A stretch of 64,000 nucleotides of DNA from contig CAZBAV010000001.1 of assembly GCA_964489955.1 (NCBI GenBank), positions 62,001 to 126,000 on the forward strand, written 5' to 3'. Positions 18,525 through 27,800 of the stretch are shown here, in pieces. Made by a program: the position numbers and the translations under genes. The notes below the pieces were generated by a model. The model searched no databases and was not told where the DNA came from. It worked only from the letters and a program-made list of their open reading frames with translations. Origin of the DNA: Leadbetterella sp964489955. GTDB taxonomy: Bacteria > Bacteroidota > Bacteroidia > Cytophagales > Spirosomataceae. Position 1 is the first letter of the stretch. Every line of letters starts with the position of its first letter.

Positions 18525-18591
18525 TGCTGTTGTTCGTGTATAAATTACAGCGTAAAGTTACTACTTATAAAGCAAGGCTATTAGTACTTTT

Positions 18592-18888
18592 TTAATTTTC
18601 CAAAACTCCGATTTGGTCAAATTTGGAGAAAACACTTTCGGTATGCGGGGCATCTGCTAGCTCGGCTGTAAGGTCTTGACCAGCCCAATGTTCATAGTGT
18701 TTGCCGTTTTTCCATAGCCTTGATTTACTTACATCGTATACAATGCCTCTATATGCTATCCATATTTCGGGCTTATCTGTACCGTTACGTAAGGCCAGCT
18801 GGCGTTTGGTGATGAATTTGGGTTCCACAATAAACTTTTTTTGGATAAGTAATGATGTTGTATAATGCCAAAAGGCGTATATTCGCAT
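18592..18888 (-). CDS. Cytochrome b5-like heme/steroid-binding domain protein
   Basis: 98 residues from the Met at 18888; a GTG at 18828 would give a 78-residue protein closer to family size. The frame is open further up to 18960, but that would overlap the divergent lipoprotein gene. The domain has WIAYRGIVYDVSKSRLWKNGKH, EHWAGQDLT and ADAPHTE, the layout of short bacterial cytochrome b5-like proteins. Two His (in EHWAG and APH) may bind heme; the partner is unknown. Confidence 0.8.
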   Translation of the reverse strand: MRIYAFWHYTTSLLIQKKFIVEPKFITKRQLALRNGTDKPEIWIAYRGIVYDVSKSRLWKNGKHYEHWAGQDLTAELADAPHTESVFSKFDQIGVLEN

Positions 18889-18905
18889 CGTAAATCCATT
18901 AGAAA

Positions 18906-19352
18906 ATGAGTACAAAGATATCTGTTTTTTTTGTTTTGGCTTTGTTGGTTTTCGCTTCATGCGAAAAGAAGAACTCTGTGCCTGCGGTTTCGGAGAGAAT
19001 TAAGCAGTCTTACAAAGCCCAGAAAGTCACCCATGATGGGATAGAGGTTTACACCTTAGGTGGAAGCTTAAATCTTGTTCCAGAGTATTCTACTTTTTTA
19101 CTTGATTTACGTACAGCAAGCACGGTTAGCTATAAGGATATAACACCTGAGACTTTCAGTGGTTCTTATTCGGTTACAGATAATAGTCTTACGCTTTCTG
19201 GTCTTACACCGGTGCCTACAGGAGCAAACGGGCAGATTGAGTTTGATATCACTTCGCTTTCTGATGATGGTAAAGATTTGGTTTTAACCCGTAGGTCTCA
19301 AAACCCCAAAACAGGCAGCACAATAAACGTATACACGCTTAAGGCTAATTGA
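18906..19352 (+). CDS. Hypothetical lipoprotein
   Basis: 148 residues with a lipoprotein signal (ALLVFASC, Cys19). The rest is beta-rich: GGSLNLVPEYSTFLLDL, FSGSYSVTDNSLTLSGLTPVP, then IEFDITSLSDDGKDLVLTRR. The alternation of GSYSV, LTLSG and LVLTR resembles small lipocalin-like lipoproteins of Bacteroidota, but no clear family assignment is possible. It is divergent from the cytochrome b5-like gene and followed by its own terminator, so probably monocistronic. Confidence 0.75.
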   Translation: MSTKISVFFVLALLVFASCEKKNSVPAVSERIKQSYKAQKVTHDGIEVYTLGGSLNLVPEYSTFLLDLRTASTVSYKDITPETFSGSYSVTDNSLTLSGLTPVPTGANGQIEFDITSLSDDGKDLVLTRRSQNPKTGSTINVYTLKAN

Positions 19353-19376
19353 TAATAAATTATAAAGACTTTTTTG

Positions 19377-19405
19377 AACCATTGGGCGTGTTCCAATGGT
19401 TTTTT
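19377..19405 (+). terminator. Rho-independent terminator
   Basis: Stem AACCATTGG/CCAATGGTT (19377-19385, 19393-19401) with a 7-base loop and a run of T. It ends five bases before the thiL start, which argues against an upstream thiL start at 19396. Confidence 0.85.
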
Positions 19406-19410
19406 ACTTT

Positions 19411-20421
19411 ATGGAAACACTAGAAACACTTGGTGAGTTTGGACTCATAAAAAGGATAGCAGGTAAAACAACCTTACGCAATAGTAATACTCAAAAGGGT
19501 ATCGGTGATGATGCAGCTGTGATAAATTTGGGTAATAAGCTTGGTTTACTTACTACGGACTTACTAATAGAGGGCATCCATTTTGACTTATCTTATGCTC
19601 CCCTTAAGCATTTGGGATATAAGGCCATAGCGGTAAATGTCTCAGATATAGCTGCCATGAATGGTACACCTACCCAAGTAACCGTGTCTTTGGGTTTAAG
19701 CAGCAGGTTTGGCTTAGAAGCCATTGATGAGCTTTATGAGGGGATACAGTTGGCGTGTGAGGCGTACAATGTAGACCTGGTTGGGGGTGATACCAGCTCT
19801 AGCCGTGCCGGATTGGTAATATCTGTGTCTGTTTTTGGAGAAGTGGCAAAAGATAAACTTACCCTGAGAACAGGTTCGGGCGAAAATGATATTGTTTGTA
19901 TAACTGGTGATTTGGGAGCTGCTTACATGGGCCTGCAAGTGTTAGAAAGAGAGAAGCAAGAGTTTTTGGCCAATCCCAATATGCAGCCGCAAATAGAAAA
20001 TAAATCGTTTTTGGTAGGGAAACAACTTAAGCCCGAAGCTCGTATGGATATCATCCATGAATTGGCAGAAAAGGGAATTGTACCTACCTCTATGATTGAC
20101 ATTTCAGACGGTTTGGCATCTGATATATTACATCTTTCGGAGCAAAGCGGAAATGGGTTTACGGTCTTTTTCGAGAATATACCTATAGAAAACCTAACAC
20201 TGGAAACCAGTACGGAATTAAACATTAATCCTATAGTGGCTGTGGTAAATGGGGGGGAAGATTATGAACTTCTGATGACTATAAAGCAGGAGGATTTTGA
20301 GAAATTAAAAGGTATAGTAGATATTACTCCAATAGGTTTTGTGAACAATGAGAAAGAAAATTGGTTAGTGCTTAACTCTGGAGAAAGAACTAAAATTACG
20401 GCTCAAGGCTGGAAACAATAG
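19411..20421 (+). CDS. thiL: Thiamine-monophosphate kinase
   Basis: 336 residues from METLETLGEFGLI. It shows the ThiL/PurM-like layout: GIGDDAAVI near residue 33, TTDLLIEGIHFD, YKAIAVNVSDIAAMNGTP, VGGDTSSS, TGDLGAAYMGL, IDISDGLASD and NGGEDYELL. It phosphorylates thiamine phosphate to thiamine diphosphate with ATP in the cytoplasm. The five extra N-terminal codons of the longer frame fall inside a terminator hairpin and are excluded. No TPP riboswitch or other thi gene is next to it. Confidence 0.95.
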   Translation: METLETLGEFGLIKRIAGKTTLRNSNTQKGIGDDAAVINLGNKLGLLTTDLLIEGIHFDLSYAPLKHLGYKAIAVNVSDIAAMNGTPTQVTVSLGLSSRFGLEAIDELYEGIQLACEAYNVDLVGGDTSSSRAGLVISVSVFGEVAKDKLTLRTGSGENDIVCITGDLGAAYMGLQVLEREKQEFLANPNMQPQIENKSFLVGKQLKPEARMDIIHELAEKGIVPTSMIDISDGLASDILHLSEQSGNGFTVFFENIPIENLTLETSTELNINPIVAVVNGGEDYELLMTIKQEDFEKLKGIVDITPIGFVNNEKENWLVLNSGERTKITAQGWKQ

Positions 20422-20465
20422 TTGAAATTGGACAAGTGTACAACAACTAACTGGTATTTTTTTAT

Positions 20466-20816
20466 ATGCAGATAAAGGAACATACAATTTCTGGACTTAG
20501 AATTGCCGAAGTAGTTAGTGATGAAATTGTAATCAGAAGCATAGATGACGGCGTACAACTAATGGCCGACTTGTATTACCAAGGCTTTGATAAGATTGTA
20601 TTGTACCAAAGAAATATGGTTTCGGATTTCTTTGACCTGAAGACGGGGATGGCAGGAGAAATACTACAAAAATTTTCTACCTATAAGATGAAAGTGGCTT
20701 TTGTGGGCGATTTTTCTAAAGTTTCTAGCAAAAGTCTCCAGGATTTTATTTTCGAAAGTAATAAGGGCGGGCAAGTTAATTTTGCGGAGTCACTAGAAGC
20801 GGGGTTAAAACCTTGA
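20466..20816 (+). CDS. DUF4180 family protein
   Basis: 116 residues. The sequence begins MQIKEHTISGLRIAEV, then VIRSIDDGVQLMADLYYQGFDKIVLYQRNM, FDLKTGMAGEILQKFSTY and KVAFVGDFSKVSSKSLQDFIFESNKGGQV, which is the DUF4180 pattern. This cytoplasmic alpha/beta family has no established function; it has a fold reminiscent of STAS/SpoIIAA-like domains, which is an inference. It follows thiL by about 45 bp on the same strand. Confidence 0.85.
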   Translation: MQIKEHTISGLRIAEVVSDEIVIRSIDDGVQLMADLYYQGFDKIVLYQRNMVSDFFDLKTGMAGEILQKFSTYKMKVAFVGDFSKVSSKSLQDFIFESNKGGQVNFAESLEAGLKP

Positions 20817-21061
20817 AAGATATGTATTACCCGTAGTATATTATCTAATAATTTCCAATCTGCTAGTAATAAGTATTTTATTTCTTTAATTTTAGATAGC
20901 TATTTTTCTTTTCCTACTTTTTTGAAAAAGTAGGGCAAAAACATAGGTTTAGAATAACCTCTTTCGCCGACTTCGTCAGGCTCAAACGGTCTCTAAAACC
21001 TGAATAAGGTATAGTTTAGTATTTTATTAACTCTCAATTTATAATACCCTACGGATATGTA
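20817..21061. repeat. Intergenic stretch with two hairpins, candidate interspersed repeat
   Basis: No gene is seen. CTACTTTTT/AAAAAGTAG forms a 9-bp hairpin at 20914-20933. A second, GC-richer hairpin GCCGAC-TTC-GTCaGGC lies at 20966-20981. The stretch from the first hairpin to about 21000 has a composition unlike its AT-rich surroundings. Such blocks are often multicopy in this phylum, but copy number cannot be judged from one window. Confidence 0.4.
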
Positions 21062-21090
21062 TTGTTTTATGGTGCTGTTATTTACTTTTG
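21062..21090 (+). promoter_or_regulatory. Promoter of the bestrophin gene
   Basis: TTG (21062-21064), 18-base spacer, TACTTTTG (21083-21090). The second element matches the Bacteroidota TAnnTTTG consensus exactly. The ATG is 20 bp downstream. Confidence 0.65.
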
Positions 21091-21110
21091 TGGAGTAAAA
21101 CCACCCTACT

Positions 21111-22025
21111 ATGTTACTGTCTTTGAATGTAAAGGTTCACCGGGTTCTTAATTCCACTTGGAAGAATTTCATCTTTTCCTTGCTCACCTGTTCGGTTGCT
21201 TTTCTGATAAATGAGTTTTGGCTCAAGAATTACTTCGTTTTCCCTACGTTTATCCCCACCGTTTTGGGTACAGCATTGGCATTTTTTATTGGTTTTAACA
21301 ATAATCAAGCTTATGACCGTTGGTGGGAGGCTCGCAAAATTTGGGGTTCACTCGTTAATAATTCAAGAACATGGGGACGTATGCTTATAAACTATACTCA
21401 TCCTACAGAAGAATTGCCCGACGCTGAACTTAAAGAAAAAATAAGGATAATTGTACGTAACCATATTGGTTTTTTGTATGCCTTAAAAGCCAACCTAAGG
21501 AAGTCTGAGGATACAGATTATAAGGCTTTTCTTTCGATAGAGAGTGTAGCAGAGGTGAGTGTTAGCTCTAATATCCATAATGCTATTTTAGAAATACAGG
21601 CCAGAGAGTTAGCACTACTACAAAGGGAAGGAGTCATAGACGGTTATAAATTTATTGAGATAAACCGTACGCTTACCGAATTCTGTAACGAAATGGGGAA
21701 ATCTGAGCGGATTAAAAATACCGTTTATCCTACTACTTATACCTATTTCTCGCGTTTGTTCATTTGGTTTTTTGTATATTCTATAACCATGACGGCTGCC
21801 GATGCTGTGGGGCTTTGGGCCGTGGCGTTTGGGTCATTGGTTGGTTATGTATTTTTTACGATACAGGCTATTGGCCAAGTTTTATTGAACCCATTTGACA
21901 AGCTTCCTACCGGTATACCTTTAGACCAAATTACCCGTACGATAGAAATTAACCTTTTGGAGATGCTAGGCGAAAAAAATATTCCAGAGCCTATAAAGCC
22001 TTACAAAGGAGAGTATGTGCTGTAA
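21111..22025 (+). CDS. Bestrophin family anion channel protein
   Basis: 304 residues. The bestrophin/UPF0187 layout is clear: an N-terminal helix pair, IPTVLGTALAFFIGFNNNQAYDRWWEARKIWGSLVNNSRTW with the diagnostic NQAYDRWWEAR, a long cytoplasmic helical part, then a second membrane pair near residues 215-260 and NPFDKLPTGIPLD. Bacterial bestrophins form pentameric ion channels in the inner membrane. It is monocistronic, with its own promoter and a GAAA-loop terminator. Confidence 0.92.
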   Translation: MLLSLNVKVHRVLNSTWKNFIFSLLTCSVAFLINEFWLKNYFVFPTFIPTVLGTALAFFIGFNNNQAYDRWWEARKIWGSLVNNSRTWGRMLINYTHPTEELPDAELKEKIRIIVRNHIGFLYALKANLRKSEDTDYKAFLSIESVAEVSVSSNIHNAILEIQARELALLQREGVIDGYKFIEINRTLTEFCNEMGKSERIKNTVYPTTYTYFSRLFIWFFVYSITMTAADAVGLWAVAFGSLVGYVFFTIQAIGQVLLNPFDKLPTGIPLDQITRTIEINLLEMLGEKNIPEPIKPYKGEYVL

Positions 22026-22050
22026 AAGATTGGCTAAGGATGAATAAAAA

Positions 22051-22072
22051 AAAGCTGCCGAAAGGCAGCTTT
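22051..22072. terminator. Bidirectional terminator with GAAA tetraloop
   Basis: AAAGCTGCC/GGCAGCTTT closed by GAAA. It is preceded by an A-run and followed by T-rich sequence, between the convergent bestrophin and tyrS genes; the tyrS stop codon directly abuts it. Confidence 0.88.
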
Positions 22073-23377
22073 CTATATAATCTCTACAATATGATTTTTC
22101 TTTCCTTTTCCTATCAGAATATATTTTTCTAAGAGCAGAGGGATTTCATTAATCAAAAGCTTGTCATTTTGTGTCTTATCTTTATTTACACTCACGGCAT
22201 TAGCTTGTATAGCTTTGCGGGCTTCGCCTTTAGAAGGGTAAATTTCAGAATTACTGAGTACTGAAACGAGGTCTAAAAGAGTAGCTTCATTAGTGATATC
22301 TTCTTTCTTTATAGTGCTTTTAGGCACTCCTACAAACACTTCACTAAAAGTCTTTTCATCTAAACTTTGTAAGGTTTCAAGAGTTGCTTTACCAAACAGT
22401 ACTTCAGAAGCTTTTACTGCCGTTTCATAGGCTTCTACTCCGTGTACCATGGTGGTTACTTCTTTGGCTAAGGCTTTTTGGGCTACACGTAAGTGAGGAG
22501 CTTGAGCATGTTCTTCTTCCAGAGTTTCTATCTGTTCTTTAGATAAGAAACAGCAGTAAACACGTAGTAGTCTTGGTAAGTCCGCATCATTTTGGTTAAC
22601 CCAAAACTGATAAAACTCATACGGGCTTGTAAGTTCTGCATCTATCCAAACGTTTCCGCCTTCAGATTTACCAAACTTAGTTCCATCAGCTTTGGTTAGG
22701 AGGGGAGTAGTAAGGGCAAATGCTGAATAATTTGCGTTTTCGTCGTTTTCGTTTTCTTTTCTGCGTATCAGTTCTGTACCTGTGGTAATGTTTCCCCACT
22801 GGTCTGAGCCACCCATTTGTAATCTAACGCCTTTAGTTTTGTACAAATGGTAATAATCATAACCCTGAATTAGTTGGTAAGAAAACTCTGTAAACGAAAT
22901 CCCGGTTTCAATCCTCCTTTTTACAGAATCTTTAGAACTCATGTAGTTTACAGTAAGATATTTTCCGGCTTCACGCAAAAACTGCAAGAAGCTTATCTCC
23001 TTAAACCAGTCATAATTGTTAACTATTTCGGCAGAGTTTGGTCCGCCATTAAAGTCCAGAAATTTTTCTAGCTGAGTTTTTATTGCTGCCTGATTTTCTA
23101 GTAAAGTTTCTTCTGAGAGGAAATTTCTCTCTGCACTTTTCCCTGAAGGGTCACCCACCATGCCTGTTGCTCCGCCCACTAGAGCATAAGGTTTATGACC
23201 TGCCATCTGGAACTGCTTCAGAACCATTATAGTAGCTAGGTTTCCTATATGTAGTGATTTTGCAGTTGGGTCAAATCCGATATAACCCGATGTGACTTCT
23301 TTGTTAATTTGCTCCTCTGTGCCTGGCATAATATCTTGTATCATACCACGCCACCTTAACTCATCTATGAATCCCAT
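22073..23377 (-). CDS. tyrS: Tyrosyl-tRNA synthetase
   Basis: 434 residues. Class I motifs are HIGN (43-46) for HIGH and KFGKSEGG near residue 232 for KMSKS, with GYDYYHLYKTKGVRLQMGGSDQWGN as the tyrosine-binding block. A C-terminal S4-like RNA-binding domain (GEARKAIQANAVSVNKDK) completes the bacterial TyrRS. It charges tRNA-Tyr in the cytoplasm. The gene for an outer-membrane barrel lies 2 bp upstream on the same strand. Confidence 0.97.
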   Translation of the reverse strand: MGFIDELRWRGMIQDIMPGTEEQINKEVTSGYIGFDPTAKSLHIGNLATIMVLKQFQMAGHKPYALVGGATGMVGDPSGKSAERNFLSEETLLENQAAIKTQLEKFLDFNGGPNSAEIVNNYDWFKEISFLQFLREAGKYLTVNYMSSKDSVKRRIETGISFTEFSYQLIQGYDYYHLYKTKGVRLQMGGSDQWGNITTGTELIRRKENENDENANYSAFALTTPLLTKADGTKFGKSEGGNVWIDAELTSPYEFYQFWVNQNDADLPRLLRVYCCFLSKEQIETLEEEHAQAPHLRVAQKALAKEVTTMVHGVEAYETAVKASEVLFGKATLETLQSLDEKTFSEVFVGVPKSTIKKEDITNEATLLDLVSVLSNSEIYPSKGEARKAIQANAVSVNKDKTQNDKLLINEIPLLLEKYILIGKGKKNHIVEII

Positions 23378-23379
23378 GT

Positions 23380-24030
23380 TTATTTTTTCTTCTTTTTTGG
23401 GCCGTATTTTTTATTCCAAAGGTATTGTTCGGAGAAGGTATAGGTTGCACTTACTTGTATACTCCGGTTTTTAAACTCTAATGGCACATTGTTACTTTGG
23501 AAATTAGAGACATTATCTAAGCCATGTACATAGCGTATGTTAACACTGAATAGAGAAAAAGCATCTAACAGGTTAATTCGAGTTCCAAAAATTAGACTTT
23601 GGTCAGCTCCTTTCCCCGGGCCAAAATCACTACTATTTACGTTTTGTCGGGTTGGATTGTACTTGTTTAATGCCCAGTTACGCTCGTATCCAGCTTCTAA
23701 ATAGATACCATCTAATACCGCATAACCAACAAGAACAGGTGTAGAGAAGTAACGGTAGGTGTGAGTACCTACTATGGGTTTCTTAAGTTTCGTGCCTTTT
23801 GCCTGGTAAATAAACTCGGGTTGTATACTCAGTTTTCCAAAATTAAAACGGGTAAAAATACCTCCTTGTAGACCCATTTTCATGCTTTGGTCATATGTGA
23901 AAGTATCTACAGGGGATACATTAGATAAATGAACTCCAACCTTTGGCCCAAACTCAAAAAGTCGCGGTGTGATTTGTCCGAAGACAGAGATGCCAGATAA
24001 GAGTAATAGGGCTGTAATGAGTGCTCGCAT
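23380..24030 (-). CDS. Outer-membrane beta-barrel protein
   Basis: 216 residues with a signal peptide (about 1-18, VFGQ). Alternating strands such as GLQGGIFTRFNFGKLSIQPEFIYQAKG, YFSTPVLVGYAVLDGIYLEAGYE and RSIQVSATYTF are those of the small porin/PorT-like barrels of Bacteroidota. The mature C-terminus does not end on the barrel but continues to KKYGPKKKKK, a short basic tail. No substrate or role can be given. The stop is 2 bp from the tyrS start, so they may be cotranscribed. Confidence 0.8.
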   Translation of the reverse strand: MRALITALLLLSGISVFGQITPRLFEFGPKVGVHLSNVSPVDTFTYDQSMKMGLQGGIFTRFNFGKLSIQPEFIYQAKGTKLKKPIVGTHTYRYFSTPVLVGYAVLDGIYLEAGYERNWALNKYNPTRQNVNSSDFGPGKGADQSLIFGTRINLLDAFSLFSVNIRYVHGLDNVSNFQSNNVPLEFKNRSIQVSATYTFSEQYLWNKKYGPKKKKK

Positions 24031-24151
24031 TCCAAAATGTTATTTTACTGAATGAAACGGTTTTTTACCGCAAAAAAGTCTGCAAATGTACAAAAAAATG
24101 ACCGATATTTGGTTTTTTTATATAAGAGCAAAAAAACCTACTGCATAGTTC

Positions 24152-24769
24152 ATGGACATTGTACTTAAAAATGAAGAACCGCACATTTTAGAACCTATTT
24201 TTTATCACGCTACAGACGGCACCGCTGTAAGCTATGAAACAAAAGTAGCAGTATCTCTTAAAGGTGAGAGATTGGTTATAGACTTCCATTGTGCAGAAAA
24301 TCCGTTCGTGAACACAAATACCATGTTTGGGCATAATGAAGAGTTATATAACCAAGAAGTTTTTGAGGTTTTTATTGCGTCAGGGGCTGATGACCCGCAT
24401 ACTTATTTTGAGATAGAGATAAACCCAAACAATGCGGTATGGATTGGGAAGATTGAGAATCCAGATCTGGGAGAAACTGTACAAAAAACCGTACAGATGT
24501 ACAAACCAGATGAGTTTGGTTTGGAGTTTGAAGCGGTGAAATTAGAAAACGCTTGGCAGGGTTTTCTTTCCATTCCTTTAGATGGAATAGGACACAGCAA
24601 TGTGTACAGGATAAACTTTTATAGGATACGTTCAAAAGTAGAACAAACAGACTCTAACTGGGTTTGTAGCACAGATAATTGTGATTTTGTTTGTTGGGAA
24701 AGTACCCTTTCCGGAGAAAATCCTGCATTTCATCGACCAAAGAGATTTGGGGTATTGGAATTACCGTAG
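24152..24769 (+). CDS. Carbohydrate-binding family 9-like protein
   Basis: 205 residues without a signal peptide. It contains the CBM9-like/DOMON pattern: VAVSLKGERLVIDFHCAE, NQEVFEVFIA, TYFEIEINPNNAVW, WQGFLSIPLDGI, YRINFYRIRS and PAFHRPKRFGVLEL. Proteins of this type in Bacteroidota are usually uncharacterised and bind sugar-like ligands by inference. The lack of an export signal is notable for a sugar-binding fold. It is monocistronic, before the CotH gene. Confidence 0.8.
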   Translation: MDIVLKNEEPHILEPIFYHATDGTAVSYETKVAVSLKGERLVIDFHCAENPFVNTNTMFGHNEELYNQEVFEVFIASGADDPHTYFEIEINPNNAVWIGKIENPDLGETVQKTVQMYKPDEFGLEFEAVKLENAWQGFLSIPLDGIGHSNVYRINFYRIRSKVEQTDSNWVCSTDNCDFVCWESTLSGENPAFHRPKRFGVLELP

Positions 24770-24803
24770 GATAAATTTTTTTTAAAAAATTGGAGATTTG
24801 AGG

Positions 24804-24811
24804 TAATTTTG
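24804..24811 (+). promoter_or_regulatory. Possible -7 element of the CotH gene
   Basis: TAATTTTG fits TAnnTTTG and lies 40 bp before the ATG. No TTTG at the proper distance upstream. Confidence 0.3.
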
Positions 24812-24851
24812 GTCTGTAAGATGAATAATTAGGATTTTAAATTTCCACTAT

Positions 24852-27800
24852 ATGAAGTTTGTTTTTATAAGCTTTCTTTTTAGTATTTCGTACTTTTTTT
24901 CTATCGTTTCTGTTGAGAATAAAAGACCTAATGATGATGAAGGGATTTCAAGAAAGGAGGTACTTCCAAACCATAGTGGAAGTAAGTCATTATTGACAAA
25001 TTTGTATATCAATGAGTTTTTGGCATCAAATGATAATGTTGATATCCCTGGGCATGATGGTAAGGACGATTGGATTGAAATCTATAATGATGGTACCAGT
25101 CCTGTAGATATTTCGGGGTTTTATATTACGGATAATCTTTCTACTCCCCAAAAAGTAAGACTGCCTACTTCTCCCGGTTCTTTAATAGTGCCACCAAAAG
25201 GATATCTTCTTCTGATTTGTAGTGATAATCCTGCCTTAGGGTCCAATCATATAGAATTGGGTTTATCTGCATCGGGAGAAGCTATCGGTTTCTTTGCACC
25301 AGATGGTACCACTCAGATAGATACTTATACATTTGGTACACAGAGGGGAGATGTTTCTATGGGGCGTAATCCTTTAAACCTCAGTGAATGGAAGTATTTT
25401 TCTGAACCTACTCCTGGAGCAGCTAATAATGTTTCTCAAATGTATGATGAGCTTATCCCAGCTCCCGTTTTTTCTCATGAGGCGGGCTTCTATAATGCCA
25501 GTTTCGCTTTAAGTTTAGAGTCTACTGTTTCAGGTACTACAATCTACTACACCTTGGATGGATCAGAGCCAGATATGGCTAATATAGAAGGTAAGACTTT
25601 TAGATATAAGACAGAAGTGGACGCACCCTTGCAAAGAGATACTATGTTTTCATATGTATATGGTGCCCCCATTTATATATCTGACCGCAGTGTAGATCCT
25701 AATAAGCTGTCTTTTAAAAACTCTTCTGCAATATCCGGAAGTGAGAGCTTTAAACCTAATGAACCTGTACTAAAGGGGACTGTAGTGAAGGCAATTGCTT
25801 TTAAACCTAATAGTTTGTCTGAAGTAGCCGTAAACACATATTTTGTTTTTGACAATACAGACCGTTTTACAATGCCTGTGGTTTCTGTAAGTCTAGACGA
25901 AAATAAGATGTTTGATCACGATACTGGTTTTTACACTGTAGGTGCAAATTACGCCCCAGCAGGGTGTCCTCAAGGAAATTACAATATGGGCTGGAGGCAC
26001 AAAGGTTACTTTGAATACTTTGTTAAAAATGAAAGAGTAGTGGACAGGGCTTTAGAGTACAGGATACATGGAGGTTGTAGTCGGTCTTTTCCTCGGAAAT
26101 CTCTACGGGTTCTAGGTGGTAGTAAGTTCGAATATCCCATTTTTCCTCGTATACCAGAACGATTGCACAGGAATATTATCTTGAGAAATTCTGGGAATAA
26201 CTGGAACACAAGCCTTATGAAGGATGCCGCCAATCATGTAATAGTGGACGGACTTCATATAGGAAAACAAGAAGCAGTACCATCTGTAGTTTTTATCAAT
26301 GGAGAATATTGGGGTATACATAATATCAGGGAGAGGTTGGATAATCACTATCTTGAGAATGTATATGGTGTTTCAAAAGATAGTGTAGATATGATAGAAG
26401 TGTCATTCGGTTTTGAGGCTCAGGAGGGAGATATGAATAAATTTAACGACCTACAATCTTTTATTCTAAATAATAATGTAGCGTTAGATGTTAACTATGA
26501 TTCGTTAGCTAAGCTTGTAGATATAGAAAGTTTGATTGATTTTAATGCGGCTCACATTTATTTTGGCAACTTAGATTGGCCACATAACAATGTAAGAATG
26601 TGGAGGAAGAGGGTAGATAATTTTAATCCAGCTATTAAAGGAGTAAACGACGGTCGCTGGAGGTATATTTTATTTGATACAGATCAAAGTGTAGAGTATG
26701 ACCATAACTTGTTAGCCGAAGTTTTGGCTCCTGATGCACCGCACAAACAATATAATTTTGTTTTTAGGAATGCTATTTTAAATAACAAGTTTAGAAAGGC
26801 TTTTATAACCCGGTTTACTGATCTAATTAATTCCAATTTTAAAACTAATCACACCATACCAATAATTGAGCACTTTAGGGACGTTTATTTACCCGAAATG
26901 GTAGAGCATATAAAGCGTTGGAATGTCCCTACTTTTACACAGTGGCAAGATAGGGTTCAGAGTCTTATAGATTATAACTTAGAGCGTCCTGGAAGTCAAC
27001 GTGCCCACATTAGGAGTTACTTTGGTTTGGGTTCTGGAGAAGATTTAAATGTAAGCGTTTTGGATACTTTGCAGGGATATGTTACGGTCAACACGATTGA
27101 TATATTACCAACTACTCCGGGTGTCTCAAACTCTGTATATCCATGGAGTGGGAGGTATTTTGCAGATCAAGAGGTGACAATTACGGGCAAAGGACGTAAA
27201 GGATACAAGTTTAAACACTGGTTATTAAATGGAAATCACCACAGTGACTCAGCTACGTTGGTTTTTTATCCTCGAACCATTAACACATACACGGCTGTTT
27301 TCGAAGAAAGTTTATATTCAAGCAATTTGTTTCCTGTCGCAAAGGTCTTGGATGTATGTGGGTATGACTTTAAAGAATGGGTGTCTTCCTCACCTGGTGG
27401 TACGTATCCCAATAATATGGCTTTTGTATTGCTTGATAGGGTAAATAGAGGAGCTGGAGAGCCAGGTTTATCGGATACAATACGTACTTATACTACAGGT
27501 AGTTACAGTAGGAGTTCTGGGACTCGTATAAATGGATTGGCAGAAGACGGAATATCTTTTATTAATACAGGCAGTGGTAATGATGATTATCCATCTGATG
27601 ATACAGGGAAACTTGGAGGGGCAATCTTGGCAATAAATACTGAGGGAGTTGATTCGGTTTTTGTTAGTTGGTTGGGTGGGACGATAGTTCCAAATTTTAG
27701 AAATTATGCTATACGGTTGCAGTATAGGGTGGGAGATATTGTAGACTTCAAAGACCTGCTAGATGGAAATGGAAGTGCGATTGAGTACAACCGAAACACA

